From Mytilus californianus (taxonomy: Eukaryota; Mollusca; Bivalvia; Mytilida; Mytilidae), in the NCBI RefSeq assembly GCF_021869535.1, contig NW_026262734.1:74648339-74712338 (forward strand): a DNA stretch of 64,000 bases, in the 5' to 3' direction. Of this stretch, positions 11,840-23,600 are shown in pieces. The stretch's first letter is position 1. Each line of letters opens with the position of its first letter. A program made the position numbers and the translations under genes. Under the pieces are notes generated by a model. That model worked only from the letters and a program-made list of their open reading frames with translations. It was not told the DNA's origin and searched no databases.

Positions 11840-12889
11840 GTAAGTATAGACAATAACAGTTTGTTTCTCAGAAAAAATAAAATAGTCAGCTGGTTAAACA
11901 AAAAAGGATTCAGAAATTGTTCCTATTATATATGCATTGCAGAAGGACATACAGAAATAAATATGATTTAAACCCCACAGAATCACCTGGAGGCAATATT
12001 TCTCTACTTTCATTAGTTAAATTTAATTTTCATTTACAGATCTTTATGAATTTGGTTAGAGAAAACCTTGAAGCTAAAAATATTGAATTATACAATGACA
12101 TTATTTGGGAAAACAAAATACAATAAAGTTGTTGAACCTCTTATTTACTATAATTAAGACAAAATATTGATGTCTAGTATCTCAAAGAAATGAACCATCT
12201 TTTTTTTAATTTTTTTCACTTCCAAGGGAACATAATAGTTGTTGACTTCATTTGTTGAGTATTGGTTTCTAAACTTTTAGTTGCAAACAGTTCATATAAA
12301 GGATGTTTGACTTATTTCTACCTTTGAAACATTCATTTTGTTTTTCCCTATCCTGAAGCTTGTTTCTGATGTGTGCATTCTTTTCCACTGAAATCAAGCC
12401 AAGCAGTTCTCCAGACATTTTTTGTGACTATGTTTTACCAATAAGGATTGAGGCATTCATGTCTTACAGACACATTTAATTTGGTATTTACTTGGGATCC
12501 ACACATCCATTTCATTCAAAACCGAAATCTTTGTTCCATAGAATCTATACATGCATAAACCTGCTAAGTCAAGGTCGTTGACTCACACTGATGAGTAATA
12601 AAATTTAATGTTTTTCAGACAAGGATAATGTCCTTTATGGCATTGCAGCATTGATTTGTTTTTAAGTGTTAAATATTCTCCAATTTACTGACAGTCAAAA
12701 CATGTCAATTATGGTTTAGGTATTCCTTAAGGAAATTAGCACTCAGAGTCAATTTTATGGTCAACAAAATGATTTATTATTAATACCATACTAAGGTCAG
12801 ATTTCCAATGAATATATGCAGTTAAATTAGAATAAACTGAATTGAATAGTTTGATAATTTAGAAAATCTAGCTGAAAGCTGGATCTATA
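11840..12889. other. Intron 2, first part, no feature seen
   Basis: AT-rich intron. A 69-codon frame at 11917-12126 has no recognisable domain and I treat it as chance. Confidence 0.5.
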
Positions 12890-13640
12890 TTTTACGGGAT
12901 GTATTATGGTATACCGTTGTCCGTCCGTCAGTTGTCAACACGTCGAAAAATAACTTTAAAAACGCTTTCACCATTTTCATGAAAATTTGATTAATTGTTA
13001 ATATCTATTGACGAAAGCTCCCTTTTGATTTTTATGAATTTCAGATTTTACGCTTCTGAGGTATGGGATTTTATTAAATAAAAAATGGGTGTTTATTTCC
13101 ATTATAATTCTGACTATAACTCAAAAATGCTTTTGAACAATTTAATGAAACTTTGGTGAATAATAGTTTATATATTTTGACATAAGTTTCCTTTCAATTT
13201 TTATAAAATTCCTAATTTTACGTATTGGAGTATTGGGATTTTTTTCATAAAAAAGGGGTGAGTTTCCAGTTTTTGGACAACAGCTCATAAATGCTTTGAG
13301 CATTTTTTTTGAAACTCCGGTGACTTATTCATATCTATTGAAATAAGCTCCCTTTAGTTTTTAATAAATTTCTGATTTGACATTGTGGGCCCGGGTTATG
13401 GAACTTTATTCATTGAGAAATTGTTGAAAACTATCCATTTTTCACACTTTGAACAGATAGAGAACTCGTTCAAATCAAAGCCACAAAATTAGTTAAACTT
13501 GAGATAGCCTTAAAAGTGCCAAATTGTTCATGTTTTGTGTCAATAAGTACCACTGTGTGTAAATGTCTTTTTTTTTGGGGGGGGGGGGGGGGGGGGTGTG
13601 GGGAGAGTTTCTAATTGAGCAGTGCTCACAGTTTTTCTAG
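12890..13640 (+). mobile_element. Core-repeat element, further family, ends in poly-G
   Basis: Starts gctggatctatattttacgg, then ttgtccgtccgtcagttgtc, then about three units of roughly 150 bp sharing gtgaaactt/tgaaaattt, 'aagctcccttt.atttttat' and a 'gggattttattaaataaaaa' type segment. It is followed by a run of 20 G (13577-13596) and tctaattgagc...ttttctagttg. The grammar is the same as in families A-F but the sequence is unrelated. It lies in intron 2 of the yippee-like gene. Confidence 0.55.
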
Positions 13641-16600
13641 TTGATCATATATATTGATTGAAAGCATAATTAAAAGGCGATGGGCGTATCATGCGCTCAT
13701 GGCACAATCTTTATTTATAATGTTTTACCATATTATTGTTTGAATAAAAGATATTGTTTGTCTATATGAGTATTAGAGTATAGAAAAATAGAGTCGTCAC
13801 TATCGGTTTTCATTATTGTCTGAAGTTTTTAGTCTTTCCAAATGTACTTTAGTTGTTAGTTATTATCTTGTATGGTTATGTTTCATCCTATTATAACCAA
13901 ATATGCACACAAAGGCCATCACCATGTTTCTCATTTAATTCCATCTTCTTACATTTTTATGCAGAAGTTTCTACAAAAAAGACAGATCAATGTCTAAAGA
14001 TTAGAAATATACAGTCATGACAGTAGTTTATTACAATTTGGAATTAAAAAAAAAAGCATTTGAGTTAGGGTAAAACCTTCAGCAACATTTTTGGCCTTAA
14101 ATTAATAAAAATTCTCAGAAACTCGTTGACCCTTTTTGGCAATAATTATATTTCATGTATGTATTCTTATAAGTTCCTAAGTTGAATAGTCCTTTTTAGT
14201 TGTATTTTAAATTGTTGTATGGATGTATCTTTCTGTATAGACACAGTTTGAATGAGTTCCATAAAATCTATAGTTCAGGTTGACCAAGTCTTATGAAATT
14301 CTTTCACTTGTTTTGGGGTTTTAATATTTAAGATTTTTCATGGTTTTGGATATTGAGTGTTAGAAATGGGTAGAGGGAACCTCAAACAGTGTTTTACTAG
14401 TTATGGTTCACAGTATTTGTAAACTATTATTTTATTTGTGGGCTTAATGGACTTCATACTGATCTGGTTAGGCATAAAAGAACATGTTGAATAAATTTGA
14501 GAGTGTATTCAACTTTTATGTGTACTGTTCCAAAGATGTAAGATGCCCAAATGGGAGAGCTGTCTGGTCAGTCCAAAGAAATCAGTTACCTTGATACAAT
14601 AACCAGCCAGTAGAACTTCTAGTTAAAGCTAATGTCACCTTGTTCATATAGTTATAAAGTTAAAGTTAAGTAATTGCCAAAAAATTACAATTCATTTAAA
14701 GAAAGCTTAGAAAAAGTGACAGGAAGAAGAATTGATTATGAATTGAGTATGATTTATTATAGGAACACTTACTACATGTCCAAGAAATAATATTTGTCAT
14801 GACATAGATGAATCATTGTCGTGTTCTAATTCTAATTGGATGGTTTAAGACTTGTCTTTGTTAAATAATATCGATTTTGTTTTAGTAGAGACTTAACAGC
14901 ATCAGCTTTCTTCAGCTTATTTGACCTTATTCTGGAAATGTTTCATCACAGCAGATATTGAATATAATGCCTTACTTATATAAGGGTAGTCACTACTATT
15001 GACATCCCTTTGTGAATTGACTTTATTATATACAAAATGAACAGGTTGACACAAATTGGTGACCTATTTCTTTCGTCAAACTATTTCATTAAATCAGATT
15101 GATTTGTTTCATTTTAATCTGTTATTAATTGCAGTGTAATTATAAGTAAGTAGGTTTGTTGGACTTTCCTGTTGTATTAAGTGAAAGTAGGTTACATGAT
15201 TGATCATGTTGATCACACCAATAATAGATCAGACTGTATTGATCAAGTAGTCAGTGAAGCTTATATGGTTTAAATACCTTTAAGAACATGAAAAGTTAAG
15301 ACACAAATTTAAAATCCTTTGTCTAAATTGATGAATTCTGGGAATTCTGTGTACATGTATACTAGTTTAAGTCATACAGTACCAGTATATCTGAAGAAAA
15401 AGTTGTTAAATGTAGATTCCATCATAACTTATTGAATGGATATATAAGTATCTTAGAGTGAATAGTATTATGGTCCACAAGGTAAAATGAAAAATAAACG
15501 AATTTATTTCTCACATACATATAAAAAATTAAATTAAAAATAAACCCTCAAGAAACCTGGGTGACACTTGTATAAATATTTTGCTTTCCTTTTTGTAGCC
15601 AGATCTAGGTAGAAGATTTTTTCTAAGCGATTGGATTGCCATTTAGTATTGACCCATATCATTAAAGAAAAATCAAAATTGGGCATTATGTTTGCCTATT
15701 TTTTTTAGGATAGTTTTGTTTTGGGATGCTGCTCTGTTGCTACACACCTGCTGAGGCAATTAAGGAGATAAGTGTATTGTAATTTTAGCTTTGCCTTTGT
15801 AAAACGTAGATTTAACTGCATGTGGCAATTTGAGTTTACCAAGTGTCTCTGTGTAAACAGATATTTGTGACAGTAAAATCATTTTTTACGAAGGCCAAGC
15901 TTAAAATACAGTACAGTTATCTCCATTCTTTGCTGCATATTAAAATAAATTCCATTTTAGTAAATATTTTGGCTAAAATAAAACACTAGATGTATTTTCG
16001 TACACTTCTGAATGGTTTAAATATTGACCAAAAAAAAAGATTTGGAGGCACAAAATGTGACTTTTGTTTATTTTTTGAGAAATTACATACCTTTAAAATA
16101 TGGAATTTAAAATGGTGGCTTACTTTAGTTTCGGACTGGTAGATCGTGGAATCTACGTAACCTTTCAAAATATTTGCCAACGTCCAATGAAAATTATCGT
16201 TCTAAATGAATTGCATTAGAATGGTTGATATAGACGTAGAATGTTATAATTTACATCATTGTTATGCAAATTAATAATATGGTAAAATGCCATTACAGAG
16301 CTTCATGAAAGACTTTGTATTAAGGTTGGTTCCTTTCTGAACAATATATCAACAAAATACATGTCTGTCATTAAATTAGGTTATAAACTATACCTGTAGT
16401 CAATAAGGACTGGATTTATAGGTCAGTTGGTACATAATAATATTATTGTTGACCAATATCTTTGTTATTGTTTGTTGTGAGATTTGTACTATGTAATGAG
16501 CTGTCTGAGATCAAAGTCCAAAGTTAGACATATTGTCACAGTTGTTATTTTCAGTATTTTATTAAAGTAGCTATGACAGACAAGAAGTGCCTGTATATAC

Positions 16601-16908
16601 ACCAATTGACAGGATTAGATTTTACAAAGATCACCATACTTATAGGTTTACCCTGTTGTGAATATTATTCCCTTGAATAAAGTATTACAATGCTAAATGC
16701 TTATAGCTTGCAGTATTGAGACTAAAATGTTAAAATAGAAATATATCTTGATTAAAATCTTGTTAATATGTTAGAAGACACTGTTTCTGAAGATTAATTT
16801 GACAATAATACTAAATTCATGATGTTTATTACTTTAAAGTTATTTATTTGCCCTGTGAGGGTTTAAATTCGCAATTTCAAACAACAAACCTGGTTTAAGA
16901 TGTTTATT
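13641..16908. other. Intron 2, AT-rich, no feature seen
   Basis: About 3.3 kb without recognisable repeats, exons or RNA genes. The 64-codon - strand frame at 15986-16180 shows no known motif. Confidence 0.5.
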
Positions 16909-17855
16909 AGTCCCCTACTGACAAAGTCGAAGGGGACTTTCAGTTTGCACTCTGTCCGTCTGTCCATCTGTCAGTCCGGCAACTCAGTTTTCCACACTTA
17001 TTTTCTTCGTTCTTGAAGATATTGATATAATATTTGGTATATAGTTTTATCATGACAAGTTATAGATCAAGTTCGAATTTTGTTCCGGTCTGATGATTTA
17101 GTCTAGAGTTATAGTCCATAAAAAAACTCCATAACTAATGTTAAGAGTACTATATTAAACCATATGTCTGTACAAAGGGAGATAACTCATTTTTTAAAAG
17201 ACATTCTTTGGTAAATTGTTTGAGGAATTTTGTGGCAGGTTTTTTTGTATAAACTAATTTTCTGAATGCTACATGTATATATATATATATATTTTTTTTT
17301 TATTAAGTGAAATCCTTTAATTAGATAATAATCTATTTTTATTAAGGTATATATTTCATTACATTACATTGTGTAGATAAAAGTTGTTGACATTTTATAG
17401 ATAAGTTACAAATCTATATTTGTTTGTGACAAATGAAAGAAAAAATATTTGGAACTATTAATTATATTTGATTGTAATTTGAAAATAGATTTACATTGTA
17501 TTACATCATATCTAATTTTAGAGAACTATTAATCATGTCTAATGTTAGAGTGTTATAGGTTTTCCACACTTTTTTTCATCATGCTTGAAGATATTGATTG
17601 ACAATTGGTATATAGTTTTATCATGACAAGTTACAGATCAAGTTCAAATTTTTGTTTTGGTCTGATAATTTTGTGCAGAGTTATGGTCCTTGGACTTGAA
17701 AAAATTCACTAATATATTCAGTTTTCCACACTGTTTTTAGTCATGCTTGAAGATATTGACTTGATATTTTCTTTTTGTTTACACCATGACAAGTTATAGA
17801 ACTTTTGAACTAGCATTTTGTTCCAGTATAATGAATTTTTACCTGGTAGGGGACT
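16909..17855 (+). mobile_element. Family B element with AGTCCCCTAC inverted ends
   Basis: Starts agtcccctactgacaaagtc then aaggggact (a hairpin), followed by a GTCC/GTCT-rich tract, then units of about 150 bp sharing ttttccacactt, tgaagatattga, tatagttttatcatgacaag and tagatcaagttc. It ends gtaggggact, the exact inverted repeat of the first ten bases. An AT-rich, apparently unrelated block (about 17160-17540) sits between the first and second units. No coding capacity. Confidence 0.75.
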
Positions 17856-18130
17856 ATTTATTGCCATGCAATACTCCCAGAATGCTTGTTTTTTCACATT
17901 TTTTTGCCCAAAATTATTATCTTCCATCAAGGTCAAATTAGGGGATAGGAAATTTTTATGTTTTAAAGTTTTAATCCAGAAATTAGTAAAAATTATAAAG
18001 CCCTTGCTAAATTTCCACTTTTCAGGTACAATCGGGTCTTTATCGCTATCCCATTATCTGTAATGAACAGATACCACAATAATAGATAAAGTTATATATA
18101 AAGTCTTATAACAGCTGTTGTATTTTTCAG

Positions 18131-18239
18131 TGTAAATGTGGGCTGTGGTCCTGCAGAAGAAAGAGTATTACTAACAGGCTTACATGCTGTAGCAGATATA
18201 TTCTGTGAATGCTGTAAAACTACACTCGGCTGGAAATAT
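18131..18239 (+). CDS. YPEL: Yippee-like protein, coding exon 3 (residues 50-86)
   Basis: Acceptor tgtatttttcag, donor tat|gtaagt. The exon supplies the last base of valine 50 and then 36 codons: [36 protein letters not shown]. The second zinc pair is C75 and C78, giving C-X2-C-X52-C-X2-C with C19/C22, exactly the yippee spacing. Only conservative differences from vertebrate YPEL proteins are seen (IFCECC where vertebrates have I(Y/H)CENC). It ends in phase 0. The following intron carries a 99-bp tandem array. Confidence 0.97.
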
Positions 18240-18402
18240 GTAAGTCTGCAATCATGAGGTGATCAGGCACAGATTCAGGCATTGACTCATTGTTATATTG
18301 AGAATTGAGAATTGAAAGCCCTCTAAATGATGGTCACAATGTCAATACAGGTCTACTAAAGTGATATGTTAGTCCCTAAGATAATGCACAGTCCCTGAAC
18401 CC

Positions 18403-19222
18403 TGATGGTATCACAAACCCTGTAGTATCACATGTTATTCCCTTTAGCTGTGATAAGCCTGGTCTTGTTTTATGGTGGTCCCACACTGACATTTAAGTCT
18501 AATAGGGTTTCACAAACCCTGTAGTATCACATGTTATTCCCTGTAGCTGTGATAAGCCTGGTCTTGTTTTATGGTGGTCCCACACTGACATTTAAGTCTA
18601 ATAGGGTTTCACAAACCCTGTAGTATCACATGTTATTCCCTGTAGCTGTGATAAGCCTGGTTTTGTTTTATGGTGGCCCCACACTGACATTTAAGTCTAA
18701 TAGGGTTTCACAAACCCTGTAGTATCACATGTTATACCCTGTAGCTGTGATAAGCCTGGTCTTGTTTTATGGTGGTCCAACACTGACATTTAAGTCTAAC
18801 AGAGTTTCACAAACCCTGTAGTATCACATGCTATTCCCTGTAGCTGTGATAAGCCTGGTCTTGTTTTATGGTGGTCCCACACTGACATTTAAGTCTAATA
18901 GGGTTTCACAAACCCTGTAGTATCACATGTTATACCCTGTAGCTGTGATAAGCCTGGTCTTGTTTCATGGTGGTCCAACACTGACATTTAAGTCTAACAG
19001 AGTTTCACAAACCCTGTAGTATCACATGCTATTCCCTGTAGCTGTGATAAGCCTGGTCTTGTTTTATGGTGGTCCAACACTGACATTTAAGTCTAATAGA
19101 GTTTCACAAACCCTGTAGTATCACATGCTATTCCCTGTAGCTGTGATAAGCCTGGTCTTGTTTTATGGTGGTCCCACACTGATATTTAAGTCTAATAGGG
19201 TTTCATAAACCCTGTAGTGTAA
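18403..19222 (+). repeat. 99-bp tandem array, about 8 copies, in intron 3
   Basis: Units of about 99 bp containing cacaaaccctgtagtatcac, ccctgtagctgtgataagcc and tggtcttgttttatggtggt. Copies differ by a few substitutions (tattccc/tataccc, gtccca/gtccaa), and the variants recur in alternating order. The array begins about 160 bp after the exon 3 donor. No coding role is visible. Confidence 0.92.
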
Positions 19223-20513
19223 TATATTTGACCTTTATTATGTATTTTAAGACCTGTAGATATGTTACTGCTAGTCCTTGATTGTATCATAAGCCATTTT
19301 ATATCCCTTGTGTTTGTATTGCAAGCCATGTACTAAGGAATATGAATCCAAAAGACCATAAATTGCAGTTCTATGTTTTTTACTTTTAATAATTTTCAGC
19401 TGGTCATCTTATAAATCAACAAGTAAAGTTTTTGAAGATTGTTTTTCCAAAAGAAATGAAAACAATAGACTACCAGTATGTTGAGGCCTGATCTATGTCT
19501 GATTATTATTGTTATTAAGCTTATCTGTTTGAAATGAATTGTTTGTTTATTATTAAGTATTTGTTTGATTTAAGTATTTAAGATGACTATTTTGTTAAGA
19601 GTTCAAGGTAGAAAGATGTCTGTTTACCTGTTAAAAGTCTACCTGTAGTGTCAAAACAAATATTTACATACACTTTGCATGTCAATTTTACATATGTTGA
19701 AATCTGTTCCTAAAAATAAACCACTTAATCATCATTTGTATTTTAAAATTTTGTAGAAACACGATGTGAAAGTTTTCACAGGATATCCTGAACTAAGAGG
19801 TTTATAGTCTGAATAAAGACTTTTACTGTCTTAACTTAAGTCCTTGGAGAATTTAAGAATATTTCAGACTATTTATCAGACAATAGTTTAGTGACAGAGA
19901 AAACAGATTTTTCTGTCAATGATAGAAAGGAAAAGTTTAAGGGAAAAAGATTACCCAGGAAAGTTTTATGGATTTAAGGTAACCTCTCAGTTCATCTGTT
20001 ATAAGTGTTGGAGTATAGTCATTTGGTCTTCAGTATATTACACTTTAAGATGGAAAGATACTCTCTGTCTCAAACTGCTTCAATCTTTATATTCTATAGT
20101 ATTCTTAGTTCTTAAAAATGACCTGAATTCTTCAGCAGGTTGTAAAAAAGCACTCTTATGATATCCTTGTTTCATATGTTGGCAGTAAATGAATTGAGTA
20201 TAAGTTGATATCTCCAAAAGGAATAATTCATGGCATATCGGTAAAGATCTTCATAAGGCACAAAGATAATACTTTCCCTCTAGTAATTAAATCAGTGGAT
20301 CTTCTTTAAGACAATACCTGATGTTAAGTTCTAGTTTACTTGCAATCTTTTGATAAATTAAGTCCAGTTAAATTGCTTTTCCAGTATGATTGTATTGCAT
20401 TTGACATATCCTTTTCTGATTTATTCCCCTACCAAAATACAAAAATGATTAATCGTTATGCATGCCAACCTAAAAAAAGAATCTTTATTAAACTTATTTT
20501 TTCTTATTTGTAG
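19223..20513. other. Rest of intron 3, no feature seen
   Basis: AT-rich intron ending at the acceptor ttcttatttgtag before exon 4. The 80-codon frame at 19919-20161 has no recognisable domain. Confidence 0.5.
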
Positions 20514-20603
20514 GAACATGCCTTTGAATCTAGTCAAAAATACAAGGAAGGAAAATTCATTATAGAACTAGCCCACATGATCAAAGACAATGGATGGGAC
20601 TGA
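20514..20603 (+). CDS. YPEL: Yippee-like protein, coding exon 4 and stop (residues 87-115)
   Basis: Acceptor atttgtag followed by EHAFESSQKYKEGKFIIELA, HMIKDNGWD and TGA at 20601. This is the canonical C-terminus of YPEL1-4 (…AHMIKDNGWD). With exons 1-3 it gives 115 residues, against about 119 in human YPEL1-4, and every phase agrees. All conserved Yippee-domain blocks are intact, so the gene looks functional. The gene spans at least 18.5 kb for 348 coding bases including the stop. Confidence 0.97.
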   Translation, partial: EHAFESSQKYKEGKFIIELAHMIKDNGWD

Positions 20604-23600
20604 CGACAGATAAATGTTATATGACCAGATCATATCATTTTTTTTCAGAATCTTGTGCATTGCGACATATGGACGCTTAATGGTTCATTACTTTTGAATG
20701 TAGTGTTCATGGATAGAATAGTGCTAAGTTCAAACTGGACACTGTATGAAAGAATGTTCATTTTCCTCCGTTGTATCCGGTGCACAATCACCATCATCAA
20801 AACTGGATACATGTGATCATTTGGAGTGATTTAATTGGTTGATTATTTCAGTATATGTTGTAGAGTTTGATTCAACATGCTTTATTATTCAGAAAGTGTT
20901 TAGTATATACTTTTGTATGTATGAAATTCTTTGACCTACCATAAGTCAAGGTAGTCTGAAATTGATGTAAAGAGTTGCAGTCTAAGGTAGACTACTCAAT
21001 TTGTAAACAGATAAAATATTTGAAATTAATTTTTCAAGTAGAAAGTGTTCATGAAGTTTAGATTTTAGATCAGGAAACTCTGATAACAATTTTCAACATC
21101 TTAGTCAGAGAATGAAAAAAAAAGACTTTATACTAAAATAAAGATTGAAACTATAAATCGTGAAGAAATTCCTATTAAGAAATAAGAATTATGTCAGATT
21201 GCATGTATATGAAAATAAGCATTAATTGGATCTCACACTCCTTTACTTTATCTCAGGAAATATTTAACTTCACTGCTTGTTATGGTGAGGGATGATAACA
21301 TAATAACGAACAATATGTCATTTGGTTTCCAGCTTTTCATTAAGAAGGAATTATTGTATTAATTGTCATAACAGAATAAATAATTAAGAATCCGTCACAG
21401 CATTTATATAAAATTGGGTTCCCCATGTCTCCTCTCTTTCATGTTTTTTTTAACACTACATGTGTCTAGTGTTCAGAGTCCATATTATCTTGTAGGCTTG
21501 AAATTTGAGACTGTTCCATTATACTTATAAACTTTATAATGAAGCTCTTCAGGAAAACAGCAAACTAGTCTGTGTTCTGACTTAAATATCAAACACTGTA
21601 AACATTTATGTTTAATTTTTAAAAAAAAGTTCATACATCTTGTACAATAGAAAAATCTTGTACCAATAGAAAACATTGAGTAGTTCTAAGAGTATTATTT
21701 TAAGACTCTTTATTTTCCTCATTTAGTTTAACATGTTTAAAGAAAAGAAACTTAATGAAGAAATCCTTTTGACTGTTGTTATAAGTATAATGAAGGGAAC
21801 AGCTATACAAAAATATAGTTCTGGTGGTTATTAACTTACATGTATAACATGTAACACTTTATTTCATGTAGCTAAAAGTTGTCAGAATTGTAAGCACTTG
21901 ATATTGAAGTAAAATAAGATGTACATTTGGTTCCTATTACATGTATGCTCTTTACCCATATATTAGCCTTAATATTTCATTTAAGTTTTATGTGGTAGAA
22001 CAAATTGTATGAAATGATGCAGAATAATAGAAAATTTCTGAAAAGGATAAAAATAAACATCAACAAGACGGACGGACGGACAAAGACCAATTTTTATCAA
22101 CAAAATATGAAAATCTTATGCACATGTAAATGATTACATGGCATTTTCCTAGTATTTAGTTAATTTAACAGTCTTTTTCTGTCTGATTGCAAAATAAAAG
22201 TTTTTTTAGTTATTTAATTTTTTATTTCTTTTCACATGTTTCAAATACTAAATATTAAAAAGAAATATTTCTCTTCTGATTGTTTTGTTTTATTTATTTA
22301 TGTCATAGCTACTTTGAATACCCTGTTTTGTTCATAGAATGTAATAAGAACCACATGCATACTTTATTTAAGCCTTATTATAAAAAAAATATTTTTTTGT
22401 AAAACTATTTGAATTATTTTATGTAAAGTTATTTGTATGTGAACAATTGAACAAGAAACTTATAATACTTGTATCTATTTGATGCAGTAGAAAATGATAG
22501 TAATAAAGGTGACCATTATATTGCCAATTACTAAACAGATTAAGCATCAGTAATAAACACTACTTGATAGACGGTCAATTTTCAAACATTTATTATAAAA
22601 TTTTACAATATTATTTAAGTTACTAGGCATTTTATGACAAAATAACAATTTTTTTCTTTCATAATTTCCTCTTCATCTTTGAATATTGTCTTAGAGCTAT
22701 CTCCAATCACATTATTTGTGTAAGAATTTTGGACATTTAATTATTTAAATTCATTTAAGGTAATATTGTAGCACAGACAAAAAATGATTATTTATATAAT
22801 GCAATTTCCATTTTTTACAAAATTATCTGAAATGTTTGTCAGTTTGATTGTCGTAATACTTCAGGTTCTGCAAAATTCTCAAATTTTGTAAGTGTTAGTC
22901 CCAAAAATTAAAAAAAAAAAAAACACAAGAAAGTATGCAGTACTGGTATCAACCCAACAATTCATATACAAAAAAGGTAGACAACTCCTGTGGTGAAAAG
23001 AGGTAATACTTTACAAAAATTTAAAATGTAATAGTGTAAACAACAGAGATACCTGAATAACAATATATTTAACATTCTTATGGTTATAAAAGTAACTTTT
23101 GAATATTGAACCCATATACAACAACACCACAATCTTTATATCAGAAAATAAAGAATGCTTACAATCAAATTCATTTAAGATGAAAACTTAATTTTTGTAT
23201 TCATAGAATATTAAAGGAAATTTTTTTATGATGATGTCATTTTGTAGATCTATAAAAAAAGTTTCAAGTAATATTTGCCACAAAACACATATGAAATGAA
23301 AATATATTTTTTTAATTGTTGTGATATGACAAAATTTTTATAAAATGACATTGTAAAAGTTATCAGTAAAGTCTTTCAATTTTTGAAGTCAAAGTTGACT
23401 TACCACATTGTTTTATATAACCACAGTAATGTTTGAATCTCAATACATTAACCATCACACATGTCATGTTTTTCTCTTCATATTTTGTTTGGGTTTTCAT
23501 ATTTTGCAGGATACATGAACTGAATAGAATTGCTGGCTCTGAATGTCATAATTTGTCATTTGAATGAGTAATTCTGTTATTTCATTTATTGTCAGATAAT

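Noticed and set aside
11917..12126. 69-codon frame just after exon 2
   Set aside because: No homology pattern and no role in the YPEL reading frame, whose splicing passes over it.
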